Shown: positions 8,077 to 14,252, counted from the stretch's first letter. The stretch is DNA of 14,968 bases from an uncultured Planctomycetota bacterium (GCA_947311175.1 CAMZKK010000224.1:1-14968); one strand, 5' to 3'. The notes: generated by a model not told the origin, from the letters alone. Numbers and translations are program-made.

Positions 8077-8445
8077 ATGAGAATAATAGGCAAGGTCTTC
8101 CCAAAAATTTACGAAAAAAAATTCTACACACAAATCTGTAAAATTCTTGCGTATATATTGTATGCCTTAATCTTAATGATAATTTTCGGGATTATTTCAA
8201 GCAATCACAACAATCAAGATTCCGACATAACGAGCTTTGACAATATCCTTGCAAGTAAAGTAAGAGAAAACATTTCCAAAACAAAAACTAATAATCGTCA
8301 ATTATTATCAATATCAAAAGAACGAGCAATCGAATTCAAGAACGCCGTTATCAACAAAGACAAAGAAGAAGCAATTGATTTAGCAACCCCGGTTATCAAA
8401 AAAGCCAAATCAATGAAAACTATCGACGGAATTATTGTAAAGTAA
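8077..8445 (+). CDS. Small single-pass membrane protein of unknown function
   Basis: 122 residues. GGAG at 8067-8070 is six bases before the ATG, and a strong promoter lies just upstream, so this is a real gene. Seen: a basic N-terminal segment (MRIIGKVFPKIYEKKFY), one hydrophobic helix at about residues 23-42, then about 80 polar, Lys/Asp/Glu-rich residues that look helical (ERAIEFKNAVINKDKEEAID). The distribution of charge suggests the N-terminus inside and the C-terminal part in the periplasm. No lipobox and no catalytic motif. I do not recognise the family. It is divergent from the two-helix membrane protein and convergent with the pseudokinase. Confidence 0.75.
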   Translation: MRIIGKVFPKIYEKKFYTQICKILAYILYALILMIIFGIISSNHNNQDSDITSFDNILASKVRENISKTKTNNRQLLSISKERAIEFKNAVINKDKEEAIDLATPVIKKAKSMKTIDGIIVK

Positions 8446-8474
8446 CAAAGGCTTCCAGCTTTTGCATAACCTCC

Positions 8475-8503
8475 CTAAATTCAGCAGCTAGTGCAGAATT
8501 TAG
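8475..8503. repeat. Perfect 8-bp hairpin at the pseudokinase stop codon (copy B of the hairpin family)
   Basis: CTAAATTC (8475-8482) pairs with GAATTTAG (8496-8503). Inside are a 1x1 mismatch, a GCA/TGC three-base stem and the loop GCTAG. The right arm includes the pseudokinase stop codon. It has the same plan as the hairpin at 14357-14384. No T-run follows on either strand, so it is not a classical terminator. Confidence 0.6.
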
Positions 8504-9390
8504 AAAATATCCTCTTCAGCCACAACCTCAAACTTTCCATCCATTGCCGGATGTTGGCAAAGTTTTTCAATTAATTCATTAGGTTCAACCACTCTTTCAC
8601 CACTATCCATTGCAATCATTGACATTACAAGGTCCGAGGTTATTTCAGAAATATTTGGCAAAATTTTTCTTATCGGGACAGGTTCTTCTTGCTGCTTTTT
8701 ATTTATCAAATCACCGGTATCCACCGCCTCGAATGGCAATCGTCCACACAGCATTTGATACAAGCAGGTTCCTAAAGCATACACATCACTGCCTATGTCA
8801 GAAAAACTGTCTTCTTCAAAAAGCTCGGGGGCTGCATATTCCGGCAACGCAAATGCTTGCTCCATTGTCGAATTAAACAACACCCGCAATGGAAGTCCAA
8901 GTTCATCAAGCCGAACGACCCTATCTCTACCTATCATAATGTTATTGGGATTTATATTGCCGTGAGCAATCCCTTCCTCGTATAATAAATCCAGTGCCTT
9001 CAGAATATTACCAACGATATCAAGTGCTTTTTCTTCTTTAAACTTTCTACCACTATCAATAATACTACCAAGTTTATCCGCCGGAAAGTATTCAAGCACA
9101 AACAAAAACTCCATGCCACTTCTTCCGGTATCTAATCCTCGGACAATATTTTTGTGTCGCAAACGAGCAACCCCGCTAGCTTCGGCAAAAAATTCCTCTA
9201 CAAAATCTTCATTAATTTCAAAACTTGGAGTAACAACCTTTAACACAACATCTCTAAGCATTCTTAAATCTCGTGCCAGCCAAGTTGTTACCAAAGAATT
9301 AGAGTCAGCTTTATCATATATCTCATAACCCGCAAATGGTTGCTCGTAAGGTATTCCGTTTTCGTCAACCGGTTCTTTTCTTTTTGCCAT
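8500..9390 (-). CDS. Serine/threonine-kinase-fold protein, predicted pseudokinase
   Basis: 296 residues, a single Hanks-type kinase domain with no membrane helix. Retained: the Lys of the VAIK position (VVLKVV, Lys51), the helix-C Glu70 (FFAEASGVARLRHKNIV), the Asn of the catalytic loop (Asn150), APE (AAPELF, 187-189) and the helix-F block SDVYALGTCLYQMLCGRLPF with Asp202. Lost: the glycine loop (ADSNSLVTTWLA has no Gly), HRD is HGN (143-145, so the catalytic Asp is Asn), the following Lys is Asn147, and DFG is ELG (163-165). Family knowledge says such changes abolish or nearly abolish phosphotransfer, so a scaffold or allosteric role is inferred. The acidic tail EVVAEEDIF is at the C-terminus. 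GGAG lies five bases before ATG. It has its own promoter, divergent from the lipoprotein gene. Confidence 0.9.
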   Translation of the reverse strand: MAKRKEPVDENGIPYEQPFAGYEIYDKADSNSLVTTWLARDLRMLRDVVLKVVTPSFEINEDFVEEFFAEASGVARLRHKNIVRGLDTGRSGMEFLFVLEYFPADKLGSIIDSGRKFKEEKALDIVGNILKALDLLYEEGIAHGNINPNNIMIGRDRVVRLDELGLPLRVLFNSTMEQAFALPEYAAPELFEEDSFSDIGSDVYALGTCLYQMLCGRLPFEAVDTGDLINKKQQEEPVPIRKILPNISEITSDLVMSMIAMDSGERVVEPNELIEKLCQHPAMDGKFEVVAEEDIF

Positions 9391-9424
9391 TTTTACTCCA
9401 TTTCATTTATCAACTTTTATCGTA

Positions 9425-9453
9425 AAGGTAGCAGAGATGATGATTAATGTCAA
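9425..9453 (-). promoter_or_regulatory. Promoter for the pseudokinase gene
   Basis: On the minus strand: a consensus TTGACA (9453-9448), a 17-base spacer, and TACCTT (9430-9425). The start would be near 9418, about 28 bases before the ATG at 9390. Confidence 0.6.
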
Positions 9454-9551
9454 TATTTTACTTTACACAAGCAAATTACTTAGGGGTAGACTTGTTATCA
9501 TTTCCTATAACTTTTTAAAATTCAAAATATATTGAAATCAAATAGTTAAAC

Positions 9552-9579
9552 TTGTCGATACATAAAGTACTGCTTTAAT
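9552..9579 (+). promoter_or_regulatory. Candidate promoter for the lipoprotein gene
   Basis: TTGTCG at 9552-9557, 16-base spacer, TTTAAT at 9574-9579, with TG at 9571-9572 giving an extended -10. It is about 33 bases upstream of the chosen start codon. Confidence 0.45.
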
Positions 9580-9612
9580 AGAGTTTACTTTGAAATGAAC
9601 AGGAGAAATTAC

Positions 9613-10065
9613 ATGCGCAAATACGCGTTTTTATCATTACTATTAACAACATCACTTTTTTGTGGTGGGTGTGAATTATTTTACATATTAGGACTGCCTT
9701 TTGGACACAAAACTCCATTCAACCCTAAGCAAGCAGTAACCGACTCTAGTATCTTGAGAGATGTTCAGTTTGGCGATATTCCTGTACCTTATGGATTCCT
9801 ACTACGCAGAAATGAATTTTTTAGTTATAAGTGCCCAACTTTCAGAATGGGAACATTTCGTTATGATGGAGCATGGACTTATCGCAAAACCTATAGATTT
9901 TATAACACCCAAATGCCTTCTGCCGGTTGGCATAAGACTTACGAAGAAGATGGTTATGGAACAAACACTACTAAATGGATAAAAAACAAAGAAAAACTTA
10001 GCCTTTTTATTGATAGCAAAGGCGAAGAAATCAAAGTATTGATAAAACTGTCTCCTATTCGCTAA
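9613..10065 (+). CDS. Small predicted lipoprotein of unknown function
   Basis: 150 residues from the ATG at 9613, preferred over the ATG at 9595 because AGGAG (9601-9605) sits seven bases before it. The N-terminus MRKYAFLSLLLTTSLFCGGC is a basic, hydrophobic signal sequence ending in Cys20, a slightly unusual lipobox (FCGGC). After a linker, residues from about 48 contain LRDVQFGDIPVPYGF, a patterned FRYDG strand, RFYNTQMPSAGWHKTYEE and a final TTKWIKNKEKLSLFI strand. This is the order of a small alpha/beta domain (strand, strand, helix, strand, strand) recalled from lipoproteins of planctomycetes and related groups; no function is known to me. It stands alone between divergent and downstream promoters. 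Confidence 0.82.
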   Translation: MRKYAFLSLLLTTSLFCGGCELFYILGLPFGHKTPFNPKQAVTDSSILRDVQFGDIPVPYGFLLRRNEFFSYKCPTFRMGTFRYDGAWTYRKTYRFYNTQMPSAGWHKTYEEDGYGTNTTKWIKNKEKLSLFIDSKGEEIKVLIKLSPIR

Positions 10066-10095
10066 AAATAATTTTTAGATTTTACAGTTTGTTTC

Positions 10096-10124
10096 TTGCC
10101 ATTTTCAAAATTATTCCCTATTCT
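10096..10124 (+). promoter_or_regulatory. Candidate promoter for the structured RNA
   Basis: TTGCCA at 10096-10101, 17-base spacer, TATTCT at 10119-10124. A start seven bases downstream falls at 10131, exactly the first base of a strong hairpin. Confidence 0.5.
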
Positions 10125-10130
10125 TTCAAC

Positions 10131-10252
10131 TCAAAGAATAATTAGGACTAATTAATCTTTGACCCTCGGAGTAGCTGAATTTGCGGCAAATATTTTCCGT
10201 TAAATAACAGTAGAGTTTTTTCGTAATTCCGAAATGGGGTTACGTTTTTTTT
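10131..10252 (+). ncRNA. Candidate structured RNA: small RNA or leader/attenuator of the ureohydrolase-like gene
   Basis: A 236-base gap holds an ordered set of RNA structures. Hairpin 1 (10131-10162): TCAAAGA, an A.A mismatch, TAATTA, loop GGAC, TAATTA, A, TCTTTGA, all complementary. A middle element has CGGAG (10167-10171) facing TTCCG (10195-10199) around ATTTG-CGG-CAAAT (10179-10191). A third element is an intrinsic terminator at 10222-10252. AACTC (10128-10132) could pair with GAGTT (10213-10217) as an alternative fold. The length, about 122 bases with a 5' hairpin and a 3' terminator, fits a small RNA. The position 50 bases before a coding start equally fits a transcription attenuator or riboswitch. 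I match it to no known Rfam class by eye. Confidence 0.55.
10222..10252 (+). terminator. Intrinsic terminator upstream of the ureohydrolase-like gene
   Basis: CGTAATTCC (10222-10230), loop GAAAT, GGGGTTACG (10236-10244): nine pairs including two G-U, followed by eight T (10245-10252). This is the best classical terminator in the window. It is 157 bases beyond the lipoprotein stop and 50 before the next ATG. Confidence 0.85.
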
Positions 10253-10301
10253 ATTTTAGAATATTTTTTATTAATTTTAATTTCAAAAAGAGGAGAGTAC
10301 A

Positions 10302-11159
10302 ATGAGTGATACCCCTGCATTTTTAGGAAAGCAAGCAGATCAGGAAGAAGCAAAATTCTGGGTTATCCCAGCACCGCTTGATGGCGGAGCAAATATGGCA
10401 AAGGGACAATCAGCTGCCCCCCAATCAATCTTAGCGGCATCACTTTATGTCGAAGAGTACGATGAAGAAATTGCCGGCACCCCAAGCAAGAACGCACCAA
10501 TCTTCACCCTTGACTCGGAAGACACTATGTCAGGCATTCAAGAGATTTGCGAAGCAGCTATTGATGCACAAGCGGTTCCGGTTATCTTAGGTGGTGAGCC
10601 GGTAGTTACCCTTGCAGGAATTAGGGCATTAGCCACAAAGGCAGAAGACCTCACCGTCCTTAGCCTTAGTCCAAGAGCAGCAATGAAGAACGATGGAATG
10701 GATAGTTCTATTAGTTACATGAACAGTGTTATAGGTATCGAAAATATGCACAAAGCGGTTCTTGTCGGCATTAGCTCAACTTCTTTTGAAGAGTCAAACA
10801 CTCTGTTTAGTGACGATGACAAGATTGAACCTTACTTCAGTTGCGATATTGCAAAAAGTGATGACGATCTTTGGCAAGAAGATGTAATTGATTCACTATC
10901 AACTCCGGTATTTTTAAATATTGACCTATCAGTATTCAGCAGAGATGTTGTTCAGTCTGTTGGTTGTCCGGAGCCTGGTGGTTTTGCTTGGTGGGATATG
11001 TTAAGAATGTTGAAAAAAATTATTTCACGAAGAAGAATTGCTGGAATTGCCATCACCAATCTAATTCCGATTGAAGGTGATTTAACCGGCGACTTCGCTG
11101 CGGCAAAACTTTGCCATAAGATTATGGCATACATGGTAGCTAGTGGAAAAATGTTTTAA
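10302..11159 (+). CDS. Ureohydrolase-fold (arginase/agmatinase family) protein, predicted non-catalytic
   Basis: 285 residues, the family's usual length. Fold landmarks are clear: IPAPLDGGANMAKGQSAAPQ (22-41), VPVILGGEPVVT (92-103), VFLNIDLSVF (203-212) and CPEPGGFAWWDML (222-234). Active family members bind two Mn ions through GGDH, DAHxD and SxDxDxxDP. Here GGDH is GGEP (His to Pro100), DAHxD aligns with SPRAA (123-127) so all three ligands are gone, and the last motif keeps Asp208 but has Ser210 for the second Asp and SR for DP. One of six ligands remains. It therefore should not hydrolyse agmatine or arginine; a structural or ligand-binding role is inferred. AGGAG lies six bases before ATG. 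No obvious promoter lies between the upstream terminator and the start, so expression may depend on read-through. Confidence 0.9.
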   Translation: MSDTPAFLGKQADQEEAKFWVIPAPLDGGANMAKGQSAAPQSILAASLYVEEYDEEIAGTPSKNAPIFTLDSEDTMSGIQEICEAAIDAQAVPVILGGEPVVTLAGIRALATKAEDLTVLSLSPRAAMKNDGMDSSISYMNSVIGIENMHKAVLVGISSTSFEESNTLFSDDDKIEPYFSCDIAKSDDDLWQEDVIDSLSTPVFLNIDLSVFSRDVVQSVGCPEPGGFAWWDMLRMLKKIISRRRIAGIAITNLIPIEGDLTGDFAAAKLCHKIMAYMVASGKMF

Positions 11160-11182
11160 GGCAACAACTACCATTTTTTTTT
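11133..11182 (+). terminator. Possible weak terminator overlapping the gene end
   Basis: ATGGTAG (11133-11139, inside the coding end) pairs with CTACCAT (11168-11174), followed by a run of T to 11182. The 28-base loop makes it weaker than the next hairpin. A further small stem, TGCCATA-AGAT-TATGGCA, lies at 11112-11129. Confidence 0.35.
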
Positions 11183-11199
11183 AATAATGATTAAACAGT

Positions 11200-11227
11200 T
11201 TGACTATCCTGAAATATTTGCTAATAT
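11200..11227 (+). promoter_or_regulatory. Candidate promoter of the SRP RNA, embedded in the hairpin
   Basis: TTGACT (11200-11205), 16-base spacer, TAATAT (11222-11227) preceded by TGC, an extended -10. The start would be near 11234, giving about 21 bases of leader to be trimmed before the mature 5' end at 11255. The hairpin arms and the promoter share the same bases. Confidence 0.45.
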
Positions 11228-11243
11228 TTCAGGATAGTATTTT
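11203..11243 (+). terminator. 16-bp perfect hairpin after the ureohydrolase-like gene
   Basis: ACTATCCTGAAATATT (11203-11218), loop TGCT, and the exact complement at 11223-11238, then TATTTT. The stem is perfect and long, but the T-tract is short. It overlaps the candidate promoter of the SRP RNA. Confidence 0.65.
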
Positions 11244-11254
11244 GATATTAAAGT

Positions 11255-11361
11255 GAGCGCCGGTACCTGTGCAATAGGAGACTGCGAACCGAGTCAGGCG
11301 GGGAACCGAGCAGCTCTAAGCATGATCTTTTATGTGCTGCAGGATTACTGGCGCTCTTTTT
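11255..11361 (+). ncRNA. ffs: Signal recognition particle RNA, small bacterial (4.5S-like) type
   Basis: The Ffh-binding domain is plain: GTCAGG, CGG, the GGAA tetraloop, CCG, AGCAGC at 11293-11314, matching the canonical asymmetric-loop and tetraloop helix 8. The ends close with GAGCGCCGGTA (11255-11265) against TACTGGCGCTC (11346-11356), eleven pairs with one G-U, and CCTG (11266-11269) faces CAGG (11340-11343). Five T follow (11357-11361), so the closing helix probably also ends transcription. Mature length is about 102 bases. It pairs with Ffh protein for co-translational membrane targeting. The position just before dnaX is a frequent arrangement in bacteria. Confidence 0.93.
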
Positions 11362-11419
11362 AGTATCAAACCTCGTGGTGCAATGCCATCAAATAACAGC
11401 AAAAATCTTTGGAGTAAAA

Positions 11420-13159
11420 ATGGCATATCAGGCAATGGCTCGGCGGTATCGACCATCTACTTTTGATGGAGTTATTGGGCAAGAACATATCTCACAAACT
11501 CTCAAAAACGCTATCACTTTAAATCGAGTTGCTCATGCCTATTTGTTTTGTGGGCCACACGGCGTAGGCAAGACATCAATGGCAAGAATCTTTGCCAAGG
11601 CACTAAACTGCACCGATGGACCATCTGTTGAAATCCCGACAGACTGCCCGATATGTGCAGACATTGACAACGGCAATGACCCCGATGTGCAAGAGATTGA
11701 TGGTGCAAGCAATAATTCCGTTGATCAAATCCGCACCCTTAGAGAACAAGTCGGATATGTTCCGGCACGAGCAAAACACAAAATATACATCATTGACGAA
11801 GTTCATATGCTCTCAACCAGCGCCTTCAATGCCCTCCTTAAAACCCTAGAAGAGCCACCGGCACATGTTAAATTTATTCTTGCAACAACCGAGCCACAAA
11901 AACTTTTAGAAACCGTTCTTTCTCGTTGTCAGCGTTTTGATTTCCGATTAGTTCAACCACAAAAAATCAGTACCTACCTAAAAGAATTATGTAAGCAAGA
12001 AAAGGTCAAGGCAAATGATGATGCCCTCGAAGCCATTGCAGCCTTCAGCAATGGAAGTATGCGTGACGGTCTTGTTTTGCTTGATCAACTAATAAGCTAT
12101 TGCCCGGAGATTGTAACTCGGGAAGAGGTTGAAAAAGTCAAAGGTGCGGCAGGAATAGAAAGCGTAATCGCAATTTTTGATGCAATTGTCAAACATGATT
12201 CAATTGCCGGACTAAAAATAGTGGACGAAATTGCAATGCAAGGAATAAGTGTTGGCGATTTTTTTGATCAACTCATTTCCTACGGAAGAGACCTTATGCT
12301 TTGCAATGCAAGCAAATCAATGGAAAAAATATCCACCTACGGCCCTGCAAAAAAAAGTATAACCGAACATAGCAAAAACCTTTCTCTCGAACAAATTCTC
12401 CTTTGCCTTGATGTATTTATAAATGCAAGAATCAAGGTAAAAAGCAGAGCCCTTGCAAATCCACTTGTCCCCTTAGAAATGGCGGTTGCAAGATTATCTG
12501 GACTTGAACACACCGACTCCATCGAAAATACCATTGCAAGGATTGAGGATTTGGCAAAAAGCGGTGCATTGTCAGGTGGTATTGAGTTTGCTGGCAACAT
12601 CAGTTCAGACGAAAAAGCTGAACCGATGCAAAAAAAAAATGAGGGTGAAGAAAAAATAGCAAAAGATAATACACCCAAACCGCCTTCAGAACCTAATCCT
12701 GAACCACAGTCGCAAGAAACCGCAATAGACAATCCTCCACCCAAAGAAGAGAAAGTTGCTAGCGAAAACGAATGCCAAGAGCCTAAAAAAATAACCCTTG
12801 AAGATATAAAACAAAAATGGGGGGAGTTTTTCAATCTAGTGAAAGAAAGATACAAGCCCGATACCGCCTATCTTCACGACATCAAACCTATCGCCTTTGA
12901 TGATGGAAAACTAACTATTGAATTACCGGCAGGTGGAGTTTTTCTCTTTGAAAACATAGAAGAAAAAAGCAGGCACAAACGAATAACCGAAGCAATGTCA
13001 GATACTTTTGGTGTCCCAATTACCTTCTTTATGAAAATAGCAGAAGGTGACCCTACCAATCACAAAACAAGCAAGAAACCCTCTTCCGAAGCAATGTCAG
13101 ATCCAAATGTCCAAAAATTAATAGAAAAATTTGGCTGCGAATTATTGAATATCGAATAG
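11420..13159 (+). CDS. dnaX: DNA polymerase III subunit gamma/tau
   Basis: 579 residues. The ATG at 11420 is chosen because GGAG lies five bases before it and MAYQAMARRYRP is the normal N-terminus; the upstream GTG codons are not needed. It is the clamp-loader ATPase of the replisome. Seen: RPSTFDGVIGQEHI, Walker A GPHGVGKT (45-52), Walker B IIDEVH (124-129), the SRC arginine-finger motif (168-170), helical domain III to about 390, a Pro/Glu/Lys-rich linker at about 400-470, and a tau-type C-terminal domain ending in VQKLIEKFGCELLNIE. The zinc module has Cys64, Cys76 and Cys79, but the usual fourth Cys is Ile82, so the site looks incomplete. A ten-A tract at codons 404-407 can give a truncated gamma form. 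The SRP RNA gene is just upstream. Confidence 0.96.
   Translation: MAYQAMARRYRPSTFDGVIGQEHISQTLKNAITLNRVAHAYLFCGPHGVGKTSMARIFAKALNCTDGPSVEIPTDCPICADIDNGNDPDVQEIDGASNNSVDQIRTLREQVGYVPARAKHKIYIIDEVHMLSTSAFNALLKTLEEPPAHVKFILATTEPQKLLETVLSRCQRFDFRLVQPQKISTYLKELCKQEKVKANDDALEAIAAFSNGSMRDGLVLLDQLISYCPEIVTREEVEKVKGAAGIESVIAIFDAIVKHDSIAGLKIVDEIAMQGISVGDFFDQLISYGRDLMLCNASKSMEKISTYGPAKKSITEHSKNLSLEQILLCLDVFINARIKVKSRALANPLVPLEMAVARLSGLEHTDSIENTIARIEDLAKSGALSGGIEFAGNISSDEKAEPMQKKNEGEEKIAKDNTPKPPSEPNPEPQSQETAIDNPPPKEEKVASENECQEPKKITLEDIKQKWGEFFNLVKERYKPDTAYLHDIKPIAFDDGKLTIELPAGGVFLFENIEEKSRHKRITEAMSDTFGVPITFFMKIAEGDPTNHKTSKKPSSEAMSDPNVQKLIEKFGCELLNIE
12630..12642 (+). promoter_or_regulatory. Ten-A slippery tract in dnaX with an immediate alternative-frame stop
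   Basis: Ten consecutive A (12630-12639) followed by TGA. In the normal frame this reads CAA AAA AAA AAT GAG. One added A in the mRNA, or a -1 ribosomal shift, gives CAA AAA AAA AAA TGA and ends the protein after about 407 residues. The other shift reads ATG AGG GTG AAG AAA AAA TAG, ending ten codons on. The position is the start of the linker after domain III, where gamma forms end in other bacteria. Confidence 0.7.
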
Positions 13160-13170
13160 ACCAAGATAGA

Positions 13171-13266
13171 CCTAAATCCCGCAGTTGAAACTTAAAAGCA
13201 CATGCTTTTCGGACATAACAATTAACAATTAATAATAAAGAAAGCTCTCCGAACGATATTTAATAA
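13171..13266 (+). repeat. 3'-end repeat copy C, after dnaX
   Basis: The element starts eleven bases after the dnaX stop. It has CCTAAATCCC plus GCAG (13171-13184), the shared left arm of the hairpin family without a matching right arm. It continues with the A/T-rich stretch AACAATTAACAATTAATAAT and ends CGAACGATATTTAATAA (13250-13266), which matches copy D (CGAGCGGTATTTAATAA) at 15 of 17 bases. Confidence 0.5.
13194..13209 (+). terminator. Weak candidate terminator of dnaX
   Basis: AAAAGC, loop ACAT, GCTTTT. This is a six-pair stem whose T-run is part of the stem. No other terminator follows dnaX. Confidence 0.35.
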
Positions 13267-13301
13267 CATGAAAGTATAGACGATGCAAATTATCAAAATC
13301 A

Positions 13302-13330
13302 CTAGCGGCATCTAAAGCACCTCCATTGTT
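13302..13330 (-). repeat. 3'-end repeat copy E, at the stop of the SGNH-like gene
   Basis: In the sense of the minus-strand gene it reads AACAATGGAGGTGCTTTAG from the stop codon onward, then ATGCCGCTAG. It resembles copy D (AACAATGGTGGATGTTCTA) in the same place relative to a gene end. It lacks the hairpin. Confidence 0.35.
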
Positions 13331-14192
13331 AATTTTTAATTGAATTTCCTAGTTTTGCCCATAACCACCAGCAGGCATATGCCTTTAGGTTTGCATTGAG
13401 GGGTTGAGAGTGAGCGGCTTTGCATTCAAACCAGTCTTTATTTTTGGTATGAGATTTTTGCCAATCTCTTGCCCAATTCTTTTTTTTGCCTGATTTTGCA
13501 CGATAATCACAATTGTCATTAGCCCCCTTATCTAAATAATAATTACCATCAGGGTCGTATGATTCAATATCTGCAAAATCATATAATATTTTTTTGTGTA
13601 ACTTACAATATTTTCTGATTTGCTCATTCCGTTGGTGGAGATTACCTTTTTCACCACTACCGTCAAGATGACCTGTCATATACACAAATTTTACTTTTGG
13701 AAATTCATTTTCAAGTTTTGTCATTTCAGAAAGGTACTTAGCCATTCCTTTTTCGGTATTATCTGAACAACCACCACACCATGACCAGATAACAACATTA
13801 ATATCTTTATTAACCTTATCGTTCAAATACTTTCGAGTCAAATTCGCCCATTTTATATCTCCCTTGTGTCCAAGGTCATGTCGACTTTTTGAAAAAGCTC
13901 GATCCCGAATATCTAATGCCCCGTTTTTACCACCATTATTAAATGCATACAAATTCCCTTTAAATTTAGCCAACCCCTTCATTCCGGTTATCAATTGACT
14001 GCCATGTGAGGTATGTCCATAAGCAATATGTAATTTCTTTTTGGCTCGCTTTATCGCAGACTTTGGAATCTTTGACAACTTAGTAGATTTATGATTAATA
14101 AGTATTTCACCTGCAGACAAATTACCAACAACAAGAGCAAGGAAAGACAAGGAGACAATAAACACACCTATAATTCGATAACAATATTTCAC
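13329..14192 (-). CDS. Secreted SGNH-hydrolase-like protein of unknown function
   Basis: 287 residues from a GTG at 14192, chosen because AAGGAG sits exactly six bases upstream. The longer TTG-initiated frame would put cytoplasmic residues before the signal peptide. The N-terminus KYCYRIIGVFIVSLSFLALVV, then LSA near residue 27, is a signal peptide. The mature part shows HIAYGHTSHGSQLITGM (55-71), INVVIWSWCGGCS, KVKFVYMTGHLDG, NEQIRKYC, KILYDFADIESYDPDGNYY and a final AHSQPLNANLKAYACWWLWAK. The order of an N-terminal Ser/His-rich motif, central strands and a late His resembles secreted SGNH/GDSL-type hydrolases, but I cannot assign a catalytic triad with certainty. Six or more Cys suggest disulfides. 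It is very Lys-rich. It stands alone, between repeats. Confidence 0.8.
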   Translation of the reverse strand: MKYCYRIIGVFIVSLSFLALVVGNLSAGEILINHKSTKLSKIPKSAIKRAKKKLHIAYGHTSHGSQLITGMKGLAKFKGNLYAFNNGGKNGALDIRDRAFSKSRHDLGHKGDIKWANLTRKYLNDKVNKDINVVIWSWCGGCSDNTEKGMAKYLSEMTKLENEFPKVKFVYMTGHLDGSGEKGNLHQRNEQIRKYCKLHKKILYDFADIESYDPDGNYYLDKGANDNCDYRAKSGKKKNWARDWQKSHTKNKDWFECKAAHSQPLNANLKAYACWWLWAKLGNSIKN

Positions 14193-14252
14193 AATAATCT
14201 CCTTTATCTCAGTCCAATAAATATTCAAAAAATTATCAAATTCTTAAAAGAT

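Noticed and set aside
10131..10252. A guanidine riboswitch, because of the ureohydrolase-fold gene downstream
   Set aside because: Conserved guanidine-I sequence blocks and paired ACGR loops (guanidine-II) are not seen.
10302..11159. Calling this gene agmatinase or arginase (speB)
   Set aside because: The metal-binding motifs are lost at five of six positions, so only the fold, not the activity, is supported.
12630..12639. The ten-A run in dnaX as a sequencing error
   Set aside because: With ten A the frame stays open into a normal tau C-terminus, so the count is consistent. Slight miscounting cannot be fully excluded from one sequence.
12337..12855. A 172-codon minus-strand frame opposite dnaX
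   Set aside because: It is antisense to a clear dnaX coding region. Its Ser/Phe/Leu-rich composition is what an antisense reading of Glu/Lys-rich codons gives.
13217..13236. AACAATT repeats as a CRISPR-like or tandem array
   Set aside because: Only two or three short imperfect A/T units with no spacers. They fit better as part of the dispersed 3'-end repeat.
14193..14228. A longer start (TTG at 14228) for the SGNH-like gene
   Set aside because: The GTG at 14192 has an ideal AAGGAG six bases upstream and begins exactly at the signal peptide.
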